Positions 1 to 8,002 of a stretch of DNA of 10,114 bases are shown here, piece after piece. Position 1 is the first letter of the stretch; every line of letters starts with the position of its first letter. The stretch is from Campylobacter concisus (GTDB lineage Bacteria > Campylobacterota > Campylobacteria > Campylobacterales > Campylobacteraceae): the NCBI GenBank assembly GCA_018375265.1, contig JAHADO010000030.1, positions 1 to 10,114 on the forward strand, in the 5' to 3' direction. A model generated the notes under the pieces. That model was not told where the DNA came from. It ran no database searches and worked only from the letters and a program-made list of their open reading frames with translations. The translations under genes and the position numbers were made by a program.

Positions 1-498
1 ATATATACAAAAATATTATAAATAAACAACAACACAAAGAAGCCCTATAATGGTGACTGACTCTCTTGTTAGCTCAGGTATGATGCTTGAGACTATCGAT
101 CTTATGCGGTCGATGTCGTTTGTTGTTCTGCTGATTAGCTCGCCAGTTCTAAATTCGTTGAAAAAGTCCATATCTAAATTTAAAAGGTTTGCAACCATCT
201 TTTCGCGAAATCTCCTAATGGTATCTTGCCCGATATATGCCGTAAAATAGGCCTGCATAAAGGTTCCGATGTTTTTTATAACGTAGATCGCGATGATGGC
301 GCAAGGCAAGATGTAGAGTAGCTTTTAGTTTTTCTCGACGAAAATTTTATTTAGCACAGGCTCCACGAGATAGGCACTTACCGCCGTTCCACCACTGGCA
401 AGCCCCATGCCGATGATGGCAAAGATGAAGTGTGGGATATAATCTTTAAAATATGGACCAAAGCGCTTTAGCACATCTTTTAAGCCAAAATTATTCAT
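1..498 (-). pseudogene. msbA: MsbA-type lipid A export ABC transporter, N-terminal part, interrupted by in-frame stops, runs off the window
   Basis: The translated frame resembles the N-terminal membrane domain of MsbA-like ABC exporters, which flip lipid A-core across the inner membrane. Codons 1-57 include an LVEPVLNKIF stretch typical of the first transmembrane hairpin. Codons 59-160 carry the intracellular-loop signature (IRRFREKMVANLLNLDMDFF, then GELISRTTNDIDRI). Both parts are in one frame, separated only by a TAA at 327-325 (codon 58). A second TAA lies at 18-16 (codon 161), and the residues after VVVY no longer resemble the family. The start ATG at 498-496 has a GGAGA ribosome site about 7 bases upstream and overlaps the end of cysS by 8 bases. 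The nucleotide-binding domain would lie beyond the window. It could be a true pseudogene, a sequencing or assembly error, or an intact gene disrupted near the edge. MsbA is normally essential, so error or a second copy should be considered. Confidence 0.75.
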
Positions 499-1885
499 TA
501 TTTCTCTCCCAAACTGCGCCATTTGGCGTATCCATGATAGAGATGTTCATCTTTGCTAGCTCATCTCTTATCTCATCAGCCCTTGCAAAATTTCTCTCTT
601 TTTTAGCTACCGCGCGCTCATCAAGAAGCCTTTTTATCTGCTCTTTTTGCTCGTCACTTACGCCAAACTGAAAATACTCCACATAGTTTGTGATAGCAAT
701 GCCTAAAATTTCGCCTATGAGCTCTAAATTTGCCACCACTTCGGCCTTATATGCTTTATCTTTTGGGTTATTATCAAGTCTTTCATTTGCCGTTTTTACA
801 AACTCATCGACGCTTGCAAGCGCTTTTGAAGCGTTTAGATCATCACTTAGTGCCTCAAGTAGCTCACTTTTAAAGCTCTCATTTGCCATGCCAGCTTGCA
901 CGCCATCAACTCTTTTTTTGAGGCGGTAAATTTTATCTAACCTCTTTTTTGAAGCTACTAGATCTTCATCTGAATAGTTAAAATGCGCTCTGTAATGGCT
1001 CGTAAGCAAGTAATATCTAAGCACTTCGCCATGAACGTTTTTTAGGGCGTCCTTTACGAAAAAGCTGTTATTTAGGCTCTTGCTCATCTTTTCGTTATTT
1101 ACCTTTATAAAGCCGTTGTGCATCCAGTATTTGCTCAAATTTTTATGATAGGCACATCTGCACTGGCTTACCTCGTTTTCGTGGTGTGGAAAGAGCAGGT
1201 CGATGCCACCAGCGTGGATGTCGATCTCAAATTTATCATTTTCTTTGTCGCTTAAAAACTCCCTTATCATCGCCACGCACTCGGTGTGCCAGCCAGGGCG
1301 ACCCTTGCCAAATGGGCTCTCATACCATTTTTCATCAAATTTCCAAAGCACGAAGTCTTTTTCATCTCTTTTCTCGCCAAAGCTAGCCACACGCGCGATA
1401 AGATCGGTGTTATTATCCTTACCGCTGATGCTAAAATAGCCACTATCCTTACTCGTATCAAAGTAAATTCCATCGCTCGTCTTATACGCCACACCTCTAT
1501 CCATAAGCACCTTGATGTAGCTAATGATCGCCTCCAAGCACTGCGTAGCCTTTGGTTTAAAGTCTGGATCAAGCACATTTAAAGCGCCCATATCGCTCTC
1601 GTAGTGCGCTATATATTTGTTTGTGATCTCCTCTAGGCTTTGGCCAGTTTGCGCCATTTTGTTTAAAATTTTATCGTCAATGTCGGTGTAGTTTCTTGCA
1701 AATTTGACCTTGTAGCCAAGTGCTTTTAAGACCCTTCTTAAAAGATCAAAGCTAACGGCTGACTTTGCATGCCCCAAATGCGCGTCGTCATAGACTGTTG
1801 GACCGCACAGATAGATGCTTACTTCACCATCTTTAATAGGGCTAAACTCAACCTTTTTTCTTTTAGAAGTATCAAAAATTCGCAT
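491..1885 (-). CDS. cysS: Cysteinyl-tRNA synthetase
   Basis: Class I aminoacyl-tRNA synthetase that charges tRNA-Cys in the cytoplasm. At 464 residues it is the usual length (E. coli about 461). Visible motifs are [14 protein letters not shown] at 26-39, which holds zinc ligand C27 and the HIGH-type motif HLGH, then HTEC ending at C203, FPHHENE at 232-238 (zinc ligands H234 and E238 by analogy with E. coli), and KMSKS at 266-270. The C-terminal part is a helical anticodon-binding region ending in a [13 protein letters not shown] motif common in the family. The ATG at 1885-1883 has AAGGA about 8 bases upstream and sits inside the 3' end of murJ (14-base overlap). Its own end overlaps the msbA start. 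A murJ-cysS-msbA transcript is inferred. No key residue is missing. Confidence 0.98.
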   Translation of the reverse strand: MRIFDTSKRKKVEFSPIKDGEVSIYLCGPTVYDDAHLGHAKSAVSFDLLRRVLKALGYKVKFARNYTDIDDKILNKMAQTGQSLEEITNKYIAHYESDMGALNVLDPDFKPKATQCLEAIISYIKVLMDRGVAYKTSDGIYFDTSKDSGYFSISGKDNNTDLIARVASFGEKRDEKDFVLWKFDEKWYESPFGKGRPGWHTECVAMIREFLSDKENDKFEIDIHAGGIDLLFPHHENEVSQCRCAYHKNLSKYWMHNGFIKVNNEKMSKSLNNSFFVKDALKNVHGEVLRYYLLTSHYRAHFNYSDEDLVASKKRLDKIYRLKKRVDGVQAGMANESFKSELLEALSDDLNASKALASVDEFVKTANERLDNNPKDKAYKAEVVANLELIGEILGIAITNYVEYFQFGVSDEQKEQIKRLLDERAVAKKERNFARADEIRDELAKMNISIMDTPNGAVWERNNE

Positions 1886-3272
1886 TAAATATATCCTTTA
1901 AAAATGTTAAACCAAAATAGAGCAAAACCGCCAAAATAGCGATAGCGGCTATAAATTTAGGCTCGATTATAGCTAAAAATAGCTTAGCTCCAAAGGCTCT
2001 TATATATAAAATAAGCTGTAAAAATCCCCCAAGCGAGCTTGCAAATGCAAGGCCAGCAGCTCCAAATTTCTGCATCAAAATGACAGCTAGGATCAAATTT
2101 ATCACAAGGCAGATGATAGAAATTTTGGCTGCCTCTTTTTGCTTCATATTTGCATAGAGCCAAAGTGAGAAAATTTTAGCTAGACCAAATGGCGTAAGCC
2201 CCACCAAATAGGCGCTTAGCACCTTGGCGCATTCAATTGTGTTTGCCCTTACAAAATTCCCTCTCTCAAACAATAGCCAGATGATAAACTCACTTAGCAC
2301 AACGCCTGTGATCGTGGCGGCTAGTAGGGCGCAAAGTAGCAAGTAAAAGCTCTTTTTTGTCCAAACTAGAGCATTTGCTTCGTCTTTTTGCTTTAAAAGC
2401 CTGGTGATCTTTGGAAAGAGTGCCTGAGAGAGCGCGATCGCAAAGATGGCAAGCGGGAGCTGAAAAATTCTATTTGCATAAAAGAGATAGCTTATCGAGC
2501 CGCTTACTAAAAAGCTAGCTAGCCAAGTGTCCATAAAAGCGCTTATCTGCATCGCACTTGAGCCAAGCAAACCGTGATAAAAATTTATAAAAAAGCCTTT
2601 GCTTTGCGCTCTTTTGCCCTTAAAATATCCGCTTAGACCGCCCCAGAAAATTTTATTTAAGGCGTTAAATTTCATAGCAACTAGATGCACCAAAACCTGC
2701 AAAATGCCGCCTGCAACGACGCCAAAGCTAAGATAAAGTGCGACCACACTCTCGCTCTTGCCACGAGCCAAAAGTAGCGAAGCGATCATGGCTAAATTTA
2801 GCAGTGCAGTAGAAAATGCAGTCGTTGCAAAGTGCCCTTTATACTGAAGTAGCGCACCCATGAAAGTGACGATATAAACAAGCGCTAGATAGTAGAAATT
2901 TATACGCACAAGTGGCACTGCGTCTGTGATATTTTGCTCGCTTAAACCGCTTGCGATGATCTTTATAAAGTAGGGCGTAAATAAATTTACAAGAAGCGTC
3001 AAAACGCCTATAAAAAGTAGAAATTTGATGAAAATTTCAGCCTGAAAGATCGCTTTTTTCTTGCTATTTGCAAAATTTGGCAAAAATGCCTGCGTAAAGG
3101 CACCCTCACCAAAGATGCGGCGAAACAAATTTGGTATCTTAAAAGCTATAAAAAAGAGGTCGCTAAATATGCCAGCACCAAGGATAGAAGCCGTTAAAAG
3201 ATCTCTTATAAGCCCTAAAATCCTTGAAGTCATGATGCCAACTGAGTTTGAAAAAAAGCCTTTTATAAACAT
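1872..3272 (-). CDS. murJ: Lipid II flippase MurJ (MviN family)
   Basis: Polytopic inner-membrane protein of the MOP exporter superfamily that flips lipid II to the periplasmic face for peptidoglycan polymerisation. The 466-residue product is hydrophobic throughout, consistent with about 12-14 membrane helices. The N-terminus has the MurJ signature: [10 protein letters not shown] at 15-24 gives R17 and R23, D38 follows, and [18 protein letters not shown] at 46-63 includes R51. These match the cavity charges known from E. coli MurJ (R18, R24, D39, R52). YANRIFQLP with R268 matches the conserved arginine near E. coli position 270. The ATG at 3272-3270 is preceded closely by AGGTGG, a strong ribosome site. 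It is the first gene of the leftward operon, and its stop lies within cysS. Neighbouring ddl and murF on the opposite strand act in the same pathway. Confidence 0.96.
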   Translation of the reverse strand: MFIKGFFSNSVGIMTSRILGLIRDLLTASILGAGIFSDLFFIAFKIPNLFRRIFGEGAFTQAFLPNFANSKKKAIFQAEIFIKFLLFIGVLTLLVNLFTPYFIKIIASGLSEQNITDAVPLVRINFYYLALVYIVTFMGALLQYKGHFATTAFSTALLNLAMIASLLLARGKSESVVALYLSFGVVAGGILQVLVHLVAMKFNALNKIFWGGLSGYFKGKRAQSKGFFINFYHGLLGSSAMQISAFMDTWLASFLVSGSISYLFYANRIFQLPLAIFAIALSQALFPKITRLLKQKDEANALVWTKKSFYLLLCALLAATITGVVLSEFIIWLLFERGNFVRANTIECAKVLSAYLVGLTPFGLAKIFSLWLYANMKQKEAAKISIICLVINLILAVILMQKFGAAGLAFASSLGGFLQLILYIRAFGAKLFLAIIEPKFIAAIAILAVLLYFGLTFLKDIFNANF

Positions 3273-3394
3273 CGCCCACCTAGTAAATTTAAAAACGCAA
3301 TAGTAACAAAAGATGCTTTAAAGCTTACATAACCCAAATTTAATAAAGTTTTAGAGATAATAAGAGCCAAAATTTTATGTGAAATGGATCAAAT
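3273..3394. promoter_or_regulatory. Divergent intergenic region between murJ and the FapA-like gene
   Basis: This 122-base AT-rich gap separates two outward-running gene sets, so it should hold promoters in both directions. For the rightward genes a good sigma70-type -10 is GATAAT at 3356-3361, which would give a leader of roughly 25-30 bases before the TTG start. For murJ no convincing -10 stands out; a TTACTAT-like stretch is the best weak candidate. A perfect 10-bp palindrome, GCTTTAAAGC (3315-3324), lies near the middle and could be a protein site or chance in AT-rich DNA. Two tiny start-stop frames precede the TTG start (ATG TGA at 3377-3382, and the four-codon ATG GAT CAA ATT TGA at 3384-3398). 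Confidence 0.45.
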
Positions 3395-5326
3395 TTGAGC
3401 GAGAACGTGCAAGAAAACGAGAGATTTTTACCGCCAACGCAAATTCAAACTTCAACGCCTTATCTATCGCTTAAAGAGCTAAGCAAACAATATAGCGTGC
3501 CGGTAGAATTTATAGATTTTAAACTCTCAAATATCTTAACTTACTACAAAAATAAAGACAACGTCGAGCCAGTTTTTGTCCCTGAAGAAAATTTAAGCTT
3601 TTTTGATGACAACACATTTTATCTTGACGAGACGCTAGAGATCGAGCAGGTCTATGACGTGGAGTTTTTTGACGTTAGGCTAAATGCCACGCCAAAGCTG
3701 CCAAAGATCGATATCGGCGTAAATTCAACCATCACAAAGGTCATTGCAAAGGTTAGAGCGAGCAAAGAGTGCGAATACGAGCAGCACTACGAAGATAAGC
3801 TTTTTGAATACATCGCAAAGCAGCTTATGAAGGCTCAAATTTTAATAGGCATAAGGATCGGCAAGCTAAAAGAGGAGCTAAAGCAAATCGCCTCAATAAT
3901 TCACGTAAAAGGCGAGCTTGACAAGGACTACACGCTAAATTTAACCCAAGGCATCAACCCTAAAAAAGCGATTGACGCAAAGATCATCTACTACTACAAA
4001 GATAAGCTTGATGGGTTAAAAGACGAGGATAAGGTTGATTACGCTGATAGGGGCTTTGTCTTTGGCGTTGCAAAAGATGAAGTGATAATGGAGGAGAAAA
4101 AGTCACACGAGGGTGCAAATGGACGCGATGTAAGGGGCAAGCTTATAGAGGTTGCAAAGCCAAAAGAAGAGAGCGAAAAAGAGATAAGCATAAGCGAAAA
4201 TATCGAGCGCGTAGAAAATGATGAAAGTATAAAATATATCGCTAAAAAAGCAGGCTACGTGGTCGAGAAAAACGGCTCTTTTGATATAGAAGAGCGCATA
4301 GAGATAAATGAAGCAAATTTTAAAACGACTGGCTCGATCCAAGCAGGCACCGATACAAACGTCACATTAGTAGTTCGCGAGACTGACACGATAAAAGACG
4401 CTATCGGCACTGGCATCATCGTGGAGGCTGATGAGATCGAGGTAAAAGGAAACGTCGGCGCAAATGCGATGGTCAAGGCAAACGATGTAAATATCGGCGG
4501 TCAAACTCATCAAAAGGCTAAAATTTACGCCAAACACGCCAAAATTTCTATCCATATAGGCAAGGTTGAGGCTGAAAGCGTCGAGATAGATAGGCTAGAA
4601 GGCGGCACTGTCATAGCAAAAAGAGTAAAAATTAATAGCGTAGTTGGTGGCTCTATAACAGCTCAAAACATCCAGATAGACACGCTTGGCTCAAACTGCA
4701 CCATCACAGCCTCGCACCTAATTGACGTTAGATATCTAAGAGGCACTGATAATAAATTTATAATTGACGCTAGCAAGATGCCTGAGAGTGCGGAGGCTAC
4801 GCAAGATCAGCTAAGCAAGATAGAGAGTACCAAGTCTGAGCTAGCTACGCTTCTAAAAAACATAGAGAGCAAGAAAAATGTCATCAACGAGAACAAAGAC
4901 TCGATCTACACGATAAAAGCTAAGATCGAGGAGCTCTCAAAGGCAAAGGTGATACCGCCAGTTACATTTATGAAAAAGCTAAAAGAGTATCAAGGGCTCG
5001 TTAATGAGTATAACACCTTGCTTAGGATATTTAAAGAGAAAAAAGAGCTTTTGGCTGATCTAAAAGATGAGCTTGAGATCATGCAAAATGGCATATTCTC
5101 AGCCAAAGTGATAAACAGAGGCAACTGGATCGAGCTAAATGAGATAAGATTTGTCATTGTCGATCCTCCGCAAAATGTCACCTACATCTCAAAGCAAAAT
5201 GAGACCGCCCACGTCATCACGCTAGATAAATTTGATAATGGCGGCGAGGTCGAATACAAGATCAAAAAGTCAAACAAACTTGAAGACTACGCGGATATAA
5301 ATTTCATGGAACAAAAGGTTAAATGA
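3395..5326 (+). CDS. FapA/DUF342 family protein
   Basis: A 643-residue protein of the FapA (DUF342) family, whose members have been linked to polar localisation and flagellar or envelope functions in some bacteria; its role here is not known. Residues 1-120 form an N-terminal region; 125-330 resemble the first half of the FapA domain. Residues 330-455 consist of short alternating turns ([20 protein letters not shown] and similar) expected of a right-handed beta-helix, and 470-570 is a charged, heptad-like coiled coil. The last 70 residues look beta-rich. There is no signal peptide or membrane segment, so it is probably cytoplasmic. The start is TTG at 3395-3397, because a TGA lies in frame just upstream; GTG at 3407 is the alternative and the next ATG is about 145 codons in. 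A TGGA about 6 bases before the TTG is a weak ribosome site. The end overlaps ruvA. Confidence 0.85.
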   Translation: MSENVQENERFLPPTQIQTSTPYLSLKELSKQYSVPVEFIDFKLSNILTYYKNKDNVEPVFVPEENLSFFDDNTFYLDETLEIEQVYDVEFFDVRLNATPKLPKIDIGVNSTITKVIAKVRASKECEYEQHYEDKLFEYIAKQLMKAQILIGIRIGKLKEELKQIASIIHVKGELDKDYTLNLTQGINPKKAIDAKIIYYYKDKLDGLKDEDKVDYADRGFVFGVAKDEVIMEEKKSHEGANGRDVRGKLIEVAKPKEESEKEISISENIERVENDESIKYIAKKAGYVVEKNGSFDIEERIEINEANFKTTGSIQAGTDTNVTLVVRETDTIKDAIGTGIIVEADEIEVKGNVGANAMVKANDVNIGGQTHQKAKIYAKHAKISIHIGKVEAESVEIDRLEGGTVIAKRVKINSVVGGSITAQNIQIDTLGSNCTITASHLIDVRYLRGTDNKFIIDASKMPESAEATQDQLSKIESTKSELATLLKNIESKKNVINENKDSIYTIKAKIEELSKAKVIPPVTFMKKLKEYQGLVNEYNTLLRIFKEKKELLADLKDELEIMQNGIFSAKVINRGNWIELNEIRFVIVDPPQNVTYISKQNETAHVITLDKFDNGGEVEYKIKKSNKLEDYADINFMEQKVK

Positions 5327-5880
5327 TGATAAAAGCAATCGAAGGCGTCGTTACGAAAAAAGAGCCTGCATTTGCCATACTTAAGACAAATAGCGGCGTA
5401 AGTTATGGGATTTTTATCTCGCTTTTTTGCTCAGCAAAACTTAGTAAAGGCGAAAAAGTCGAGCTTGCCATAACGCAGATCATAAGAGAGGACGCAAATT
5501 TACTCTACGGCTTTTTAGACGCAAACGAGCAAAAGATGTTTGAGATGCTCATCAAGCTAAATGGCATCGGAGCTAGCACAGCAATGGCGGTTTGCTCTAG
5601 CCTTAGCTCGCAGGCATTTACAAACGCCATAATAAGTGGCGACGCTGACACTTTTAAAAGCGTGCCAGGTATCGGACCAAAGACAGCTAGGCGAATAATA
5701 GCCGAGCTAAGCGATGCTAAGCTTATAAGCGACGAGAGCGTGCCAAGCTACCAAAATGAGGCGCTTTTGGCACTTGAGGCACTTGGCTTTAAGCGTGAGA
5801 AGATAGTGAAAATTTTGCCTGATTGCAAGAGTGAAAACACGAGCGATCTTATAAAAGAGGCACTTAAAAAACTAGGATAA
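5326..5880 (+). CDS. ruvA: Holliday junction branch-migration subunit RuvA
   Basis: RuvA binds four-way DNA junctions as a tetramer and loads the RuvB motor in recombinational repair. The 184-residue product has the expected N-terminal OB-fold (to about residue 62), two helix-hairpin-helix motifs ([12 protein letters not shown] near 75-86 and [13 protein letters not shown] near 110-122), and a C-terminal RuvB-binding domain ([15 protein letters not shown] to the end). I chose the second of two adjacent ATGs (5326 rather than 5323): AAGG at 5315-5318 is 7 bases from it, and the resulting MIKAIEG aligns with the usual RuvA N-terminus. The first ATG forms an ATGA overlap with the stop of the FapA-like gene, so translation is probably coupled. 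ruvB and ruvC are not in the window, as is common in Campylobacter, where ruv genes are scattered. Confidence 0.97.
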   Translation: MIKAIEGVVTKKEPAFAILKTNSGVSYGIFISLFCSAKLSKGEKVELAITQIIREDANLLYGFLDANEQKMFEMLIKLNGIGASTAMAVCSSLSSQAFTNAIISGDADTFKSVPGIGPKTARRIIAELSDAKLISDESVPSYQNEALLALEALGFKREKIVKILPDCKSENTSDLIKEALKKLG

Positions 5881-5891
5881 GGATAAAAAAG

Positions 5892-6932
5892 ATGAATTTA
5901 GGCGTGATATTTGGGGCAAAGAGTTTTGAACATGAGATAAGCATAGTAAGCGCAATAGTTTTAAAAAACGTCCTAAAACAGGAGCTAAAATTTATATTTT
6001 GCGATGCAAACAGGGACTTTTACCTGATTGAGCAAAAAGATATGAGAGCAAATTTCTTTAGCTCTGGCAAATATAAAAACTCAAAGAAGCTATCTTTGGC
6101 AAAGGGCGGCTTTTACGCGCACTCGCTTTTTGGCGCAAACAAAGTTGAATGTGACGTCATTATAAATTTGATCCACGGCATGGACGGCGAAGATGGCAAG
6201 ATAGCGGCACTTTTTGACTTTTACGAGGTCAAATACATAGGTCCAAGGCTTGAAGCAAGCGCGCTTAGCTACAACAAAGAGCTTACTAAATTTCTAGCGC
6301 AAAAGGCTGGTGTAAAGGCGCTTGACTATGAGATGCTAACTCGTCAAAGTGGGCCAAAATTTCACTATCCTATTATATTAAAGCCAGCAAGGCTAGGCAG
6401 CAGCATCGGCGTGAGCGTCGTGCATGATGATAGCGAGCTTGCCTACGCAAAAGACGTTGCGTTTGAATTTGACAAAGATGTTTTAGTAGAGCCCTTTATA
6501 AAAGGCGTCAAAGAGTATAACCTTGCAGGCTGCAGGATCGATGGAAAGATCAAATTTTCTATCGTCGAAGAGCCAAAAAAGAAAGAATTTCTTGACTACG
6601 AGCAAAAATATCTAAGTTTTTCAAATGAAAATAAGGTAAAAGAGGCCGAAATTTCTGAAGAGCTAAAGCAAAAGCTTAAATTTAACTTTTCTAAAATTTA
6701 TGATTGTGGATTTGACGGAGCGATCATTAGATGCGACTTTTTCGTGATAGATGACGAGGTCTATCTAAACGAGATTAACCCAAACCCAGGCAGCCTTGCA
6801 AACTATCTATTTGAGGACTTTGAGAGCACGCTAAACGCCCTTGCAAACTCACTTCCAAAAGAGCGTGATATAAAGATTGATTATAAATTTATAAACTCGA
6901 TCACTTCGGTAAAAGGCAGCGGCAAGCTCTAG
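5892..6932 (+). CDS. ddl: D-alanine--D-alanine ligase
   Basis: ATP-grasp enzyme that joins two D-alanines in the cytoplasm, giving the dipeptide that MurF (encoded about 1 kb downstream) adds to the peptidoglycan precursor. The 346-residue product shows the family's landmarks in order: [15 protein letters not shown] at 7-21 with the dipeptide-site glutamate E15, HGMDGEDG at 95-102, [12 protein letters not shown] at 162-173 with ATP-binding K164 and active-site serines, LDYEQKYLS of the omega loop at 234-242, IIRCDFF at 278-284 (R280, D282) and [11 protein letters not shown] at 293-303 (Mg ligands E294 and N296). AAGGA at 5879-5883 sits 8 bases before the ATG, and the gene starts 11 bases after ruvA ends, so they are probably co-transcribed. 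A 64-base gap follows it. Confidence 0.97.
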   Translation: MNLGVIFGAKSFEHEISIVSAIVLKNVLKQELKFIFCDANRDFYLIEQKDMRANFFSSGKYKNSKKLSLAKGGFYAHSLFGANKVECDVIINLIHGMDGEDGKIAALFDFYEVKYIGPRLEASALSYNKELTKFLAQKAGVKALDYEMLTRQSGPKFHYPIILKPARLGSSIGVSVVHDDSELAYAKDVAFEFDKDVLVEPFIKGVKEYNLAGCRIDGKIKFSIVEEPKKKEFLDYEQKYLSFSNENKVKEAEISEELKQKLKFNFSKIYDCGFDGAIIRCDFFVIDDEVYLNEINPNPGSLANYLFEDFESTLNALANSLPKERDIKIDYKFINSITSVKGSGKL

Positions 6933-6946
6933 GCTATTTAGCGATA

Positions 6947-6952
6947 TATAAA
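6947..6952 (+). promoter_or_regulatory. Candidate -10 element upstream of the Phd-like gene
   Basis: TATAAA within GATATATAAAG matches five of six bases of TATAAT and lies 15 bases after the ddl stop. It predicts a transcript start near 6959 and a leader of about 38 bases containing the tandem repeat at 6965-6988. Campylobacter promoters often lack a clear -35, and none is seen here. The evidence is motif and placement only. Confidence 0.4.
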
Positions 6953-6964
6953 GTAGTTTGTGAT

Positions 6965-6988
6965 ATTTTACGTAAAATTTTACATAAA
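6965..6988. repeat. Tandem 12-bp repeat with embedded palindrome, probable operator of the Phd-like gene
   Basis: Two adjacent 12-mers, ATTTTACGTAAA (6965-6976) and ATTTTACATAAA (6977-6988), differ at one base. The first copy plus two bases forms the perfect 14-bp palindrome ATTTTACGTAAAAT (6965-6978); each copy alone is also near-palindromic. The block ends 8 bases before the ATG of a Phd/YefM-type protein, a family known to repress its own operon by binding such repeats. A repressor bound here would sit just downstream of the predicted transcript start and over the ribosome-binding region. Function is inferred; AT-rich chance similarity cannot be excluded, though two copies in exact register make it less likely. 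Confidence 0.5.
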
Positions 6989-6996
6989 GAGCGACA

Positions 6997-7227
6997 ATGG
7001 TAACTTTTACAAAAGATGAAATTTATACAGCAACCGAGGTGGTTAGAAATTTTAGCTCAGTGCTTTCTCGCGTAGGAGCTAGCGAGCTAAAGCGCGCTGT
7101 CATCGTTAAAAACAATAAATTTGAAGCAGTCCTTTTAAATATGGAGGAGTATGAGCGCCTTTGCGAGGCAGTAAGCGTGCTTGAGAGCATTTACGCTGCT
7201 AAAAAGAGAGAAAACGATGGCGAGTAG
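6997..7227 (+). CDS. Phd/YefM-family antitoxin-like small protein, no toxin alongside
   Basis: A 76-residue protein resembling the Phd/YefM fold: an early IYTATEVVRNFSSVLSRV helix pair, then a beta segment, KRAVIVKNNKFEAVLLNMEEYERL, that is the family's most typical stretch. A short charged helical tail (to residue 76) stands where antitoxins bind their toxin. Classical members repress their own promoter and neutralise a RelE- or Doc-type toxin. No RelE, Doc or PIN-like protein follows; instead the next gene is an alpha/beta hydrolase whose start overlaps this gene by 11 bases. From memory, a small gene occupies the same place in C. jejuni, suggesting a stable resident rather than a recent arrival. 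It may now act as a DNA-binding regulator of the downstream cell-wall genes. The family call is from sequence look only. Confidence 0.7.
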   Translation: MVTFTKDEIYTATEVVRNFSSVLSRVGASELKRAVIVKNNKFEAVLLNMEEYERLCEAVSVLESIYAAKKRENDGE

Positions 7228-8002
7228 GGCGGTAAAATACGGCTCAGACGAGTACGAGATCAGCTACGAAGTAGTAAATCCAAAATGCAAAAAAGTAGTG
7301 CTCTTCTTGCACGGCTGGGGCGCAAACAAAGAGATAATGAAAAAGGCTTTTGGCTCATATCTAAGCGAGTTTTGTCACGTATATATCGACATGCCAGGCT
7401 TTGGCAAAAGCTCCATTTTTAAGCCTTTAAAAACAAGTGACTACGCAAAAATCGTTGCAAATTTCTGTGACGAGCTACAAATAAAACCAGACATCATCGC
7501 AGGACACAGCTTTGGTGGTAAGGTCGCAACACTTCTAAAACCACCATATCTAGTGCTTTTAAGCTCTGCTGGTATAGTCGTCAAAAAGCCATTTATCGTG
7601 CGAGCAAAGATAGCAATTTTTAAAATTTTAAAGATATTTGGCTTTGGTAAATTTTATAAACTCTTTGCCACAAAAGATGTGAGCGGTATGAGTAGAGTTA
7701 TGTATGAAACCCTAAAAAACGTCGTTGATGAGGATTTTACAAAGCATTTTGCTGACTTTGGGGGCAGGGCTTTTATATTTTGGGGAGAAAATGACAAGGC
7801 AACGCCTGTAACAAGCGGCGAGAGCATAGATAGGCTTATCAAAAATAGCTCATTTTTCCCACTTAGTGGCGATCATTTTTTCTTTTTGCTCCACGCTAAA
7901 TTTATAAGTGATGAGATAGAAAAAGGGATAAATTTTGAGCCAAATGAAGCAAAAAATGTCGTGCTAGATGACGATGAGAGCGGGATCGAGGAGATAAGAT
8001 GA
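7217..8002 (+). CDS. Alpha/beta hydrolase of unknown substrate
   Basis: A 261-residue alpha/beta-hydrolase with a complete apparent catalytic set: oxyanion-hole motif HGWG at 32-35, nucleophile elbow AGHSFGG at 95-101 (S98), acid D193 in WGENDKATP, and H220 in SGDHFFF. A basic, hydrophobic cap region lies around 120-150 (KPFIVRAKIAIFKILKIFGFGKFYKLF) and could touch membrane. The last 25 residues are very acidic (DDDESGIEE). No signal peptide is seen, so it is probably cytoplasmic. The start is ATG 7217 with AGAGAG about 6 bases upstream; an in-frame TTG at 7181 would add 12 residues inside the preceding gene and has no good ribosome site. The stop overlaps the murF start as ATGA. The substrate cannot be told from the sequence; the position among envelope genes hints at a lipid, wall or ester substrate. 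Confidence 0.88.
   Translation: MASRAVKYGSDEYEISYEVVNPKCKKVVLFLHGWGANKEIMKKAFGSYLSEFCHVYIDMPGFGKSSIFKPLKTSDYAKIVANFCDELQIKPDIIAGHSFGGKVATLLKPPYLVLLSSAGIVVKKPFIVRAKIAIFKILKIFGFGKFYKLFATKDVSGMSRVMYETLKNVVDEDFTKHFADFGGRAFIFWGENDKATPVTSGESIDRLIKNSSFFPLSGDHFFFLLHAKFISDEIEKGINFEPNEAKNVVLDDDESGIEEIR

Noticed and set aside
1267..1578. 103-codon minus-strand open frame inside cysS
   Set aside because: It is a shadow of cysS in another frame, arginine- and serine-rich, with no recognisable domain; cysS covers the region with all its motifs.
3061..3303. 80-codon plus-strand open frame at the murJ 5' end
   Set aside because: It is antisense to the conserved MurJ N-terminus and its composition is that of an antisense shadow. 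It has no family resemblance.
5323..5325. Upstream ATG as the ruvA start
   Set aside because: It is only 4 bases from the AAGG site, while the next ATG at 5326 has better spacing and gives the usual RuvA N-terminus. The difference is a single residue.
7181..7216. TTG-initiated 12-residue extension of the hydrolase
   Set aside because: It lies inside the Phd-like gene, has no good ribosome site, and the ATG at 7217 has an AGAGAG site at suitable spacing and a sensible protein start.
6997..7227. A complete type II toxin-antitoxin system
   Set aside because: Only the antitoxin-like half is present; neighbours on both sides are Ddl and an alpha/beta hydrolase with an intact catalytic set, not a known toxin fold.
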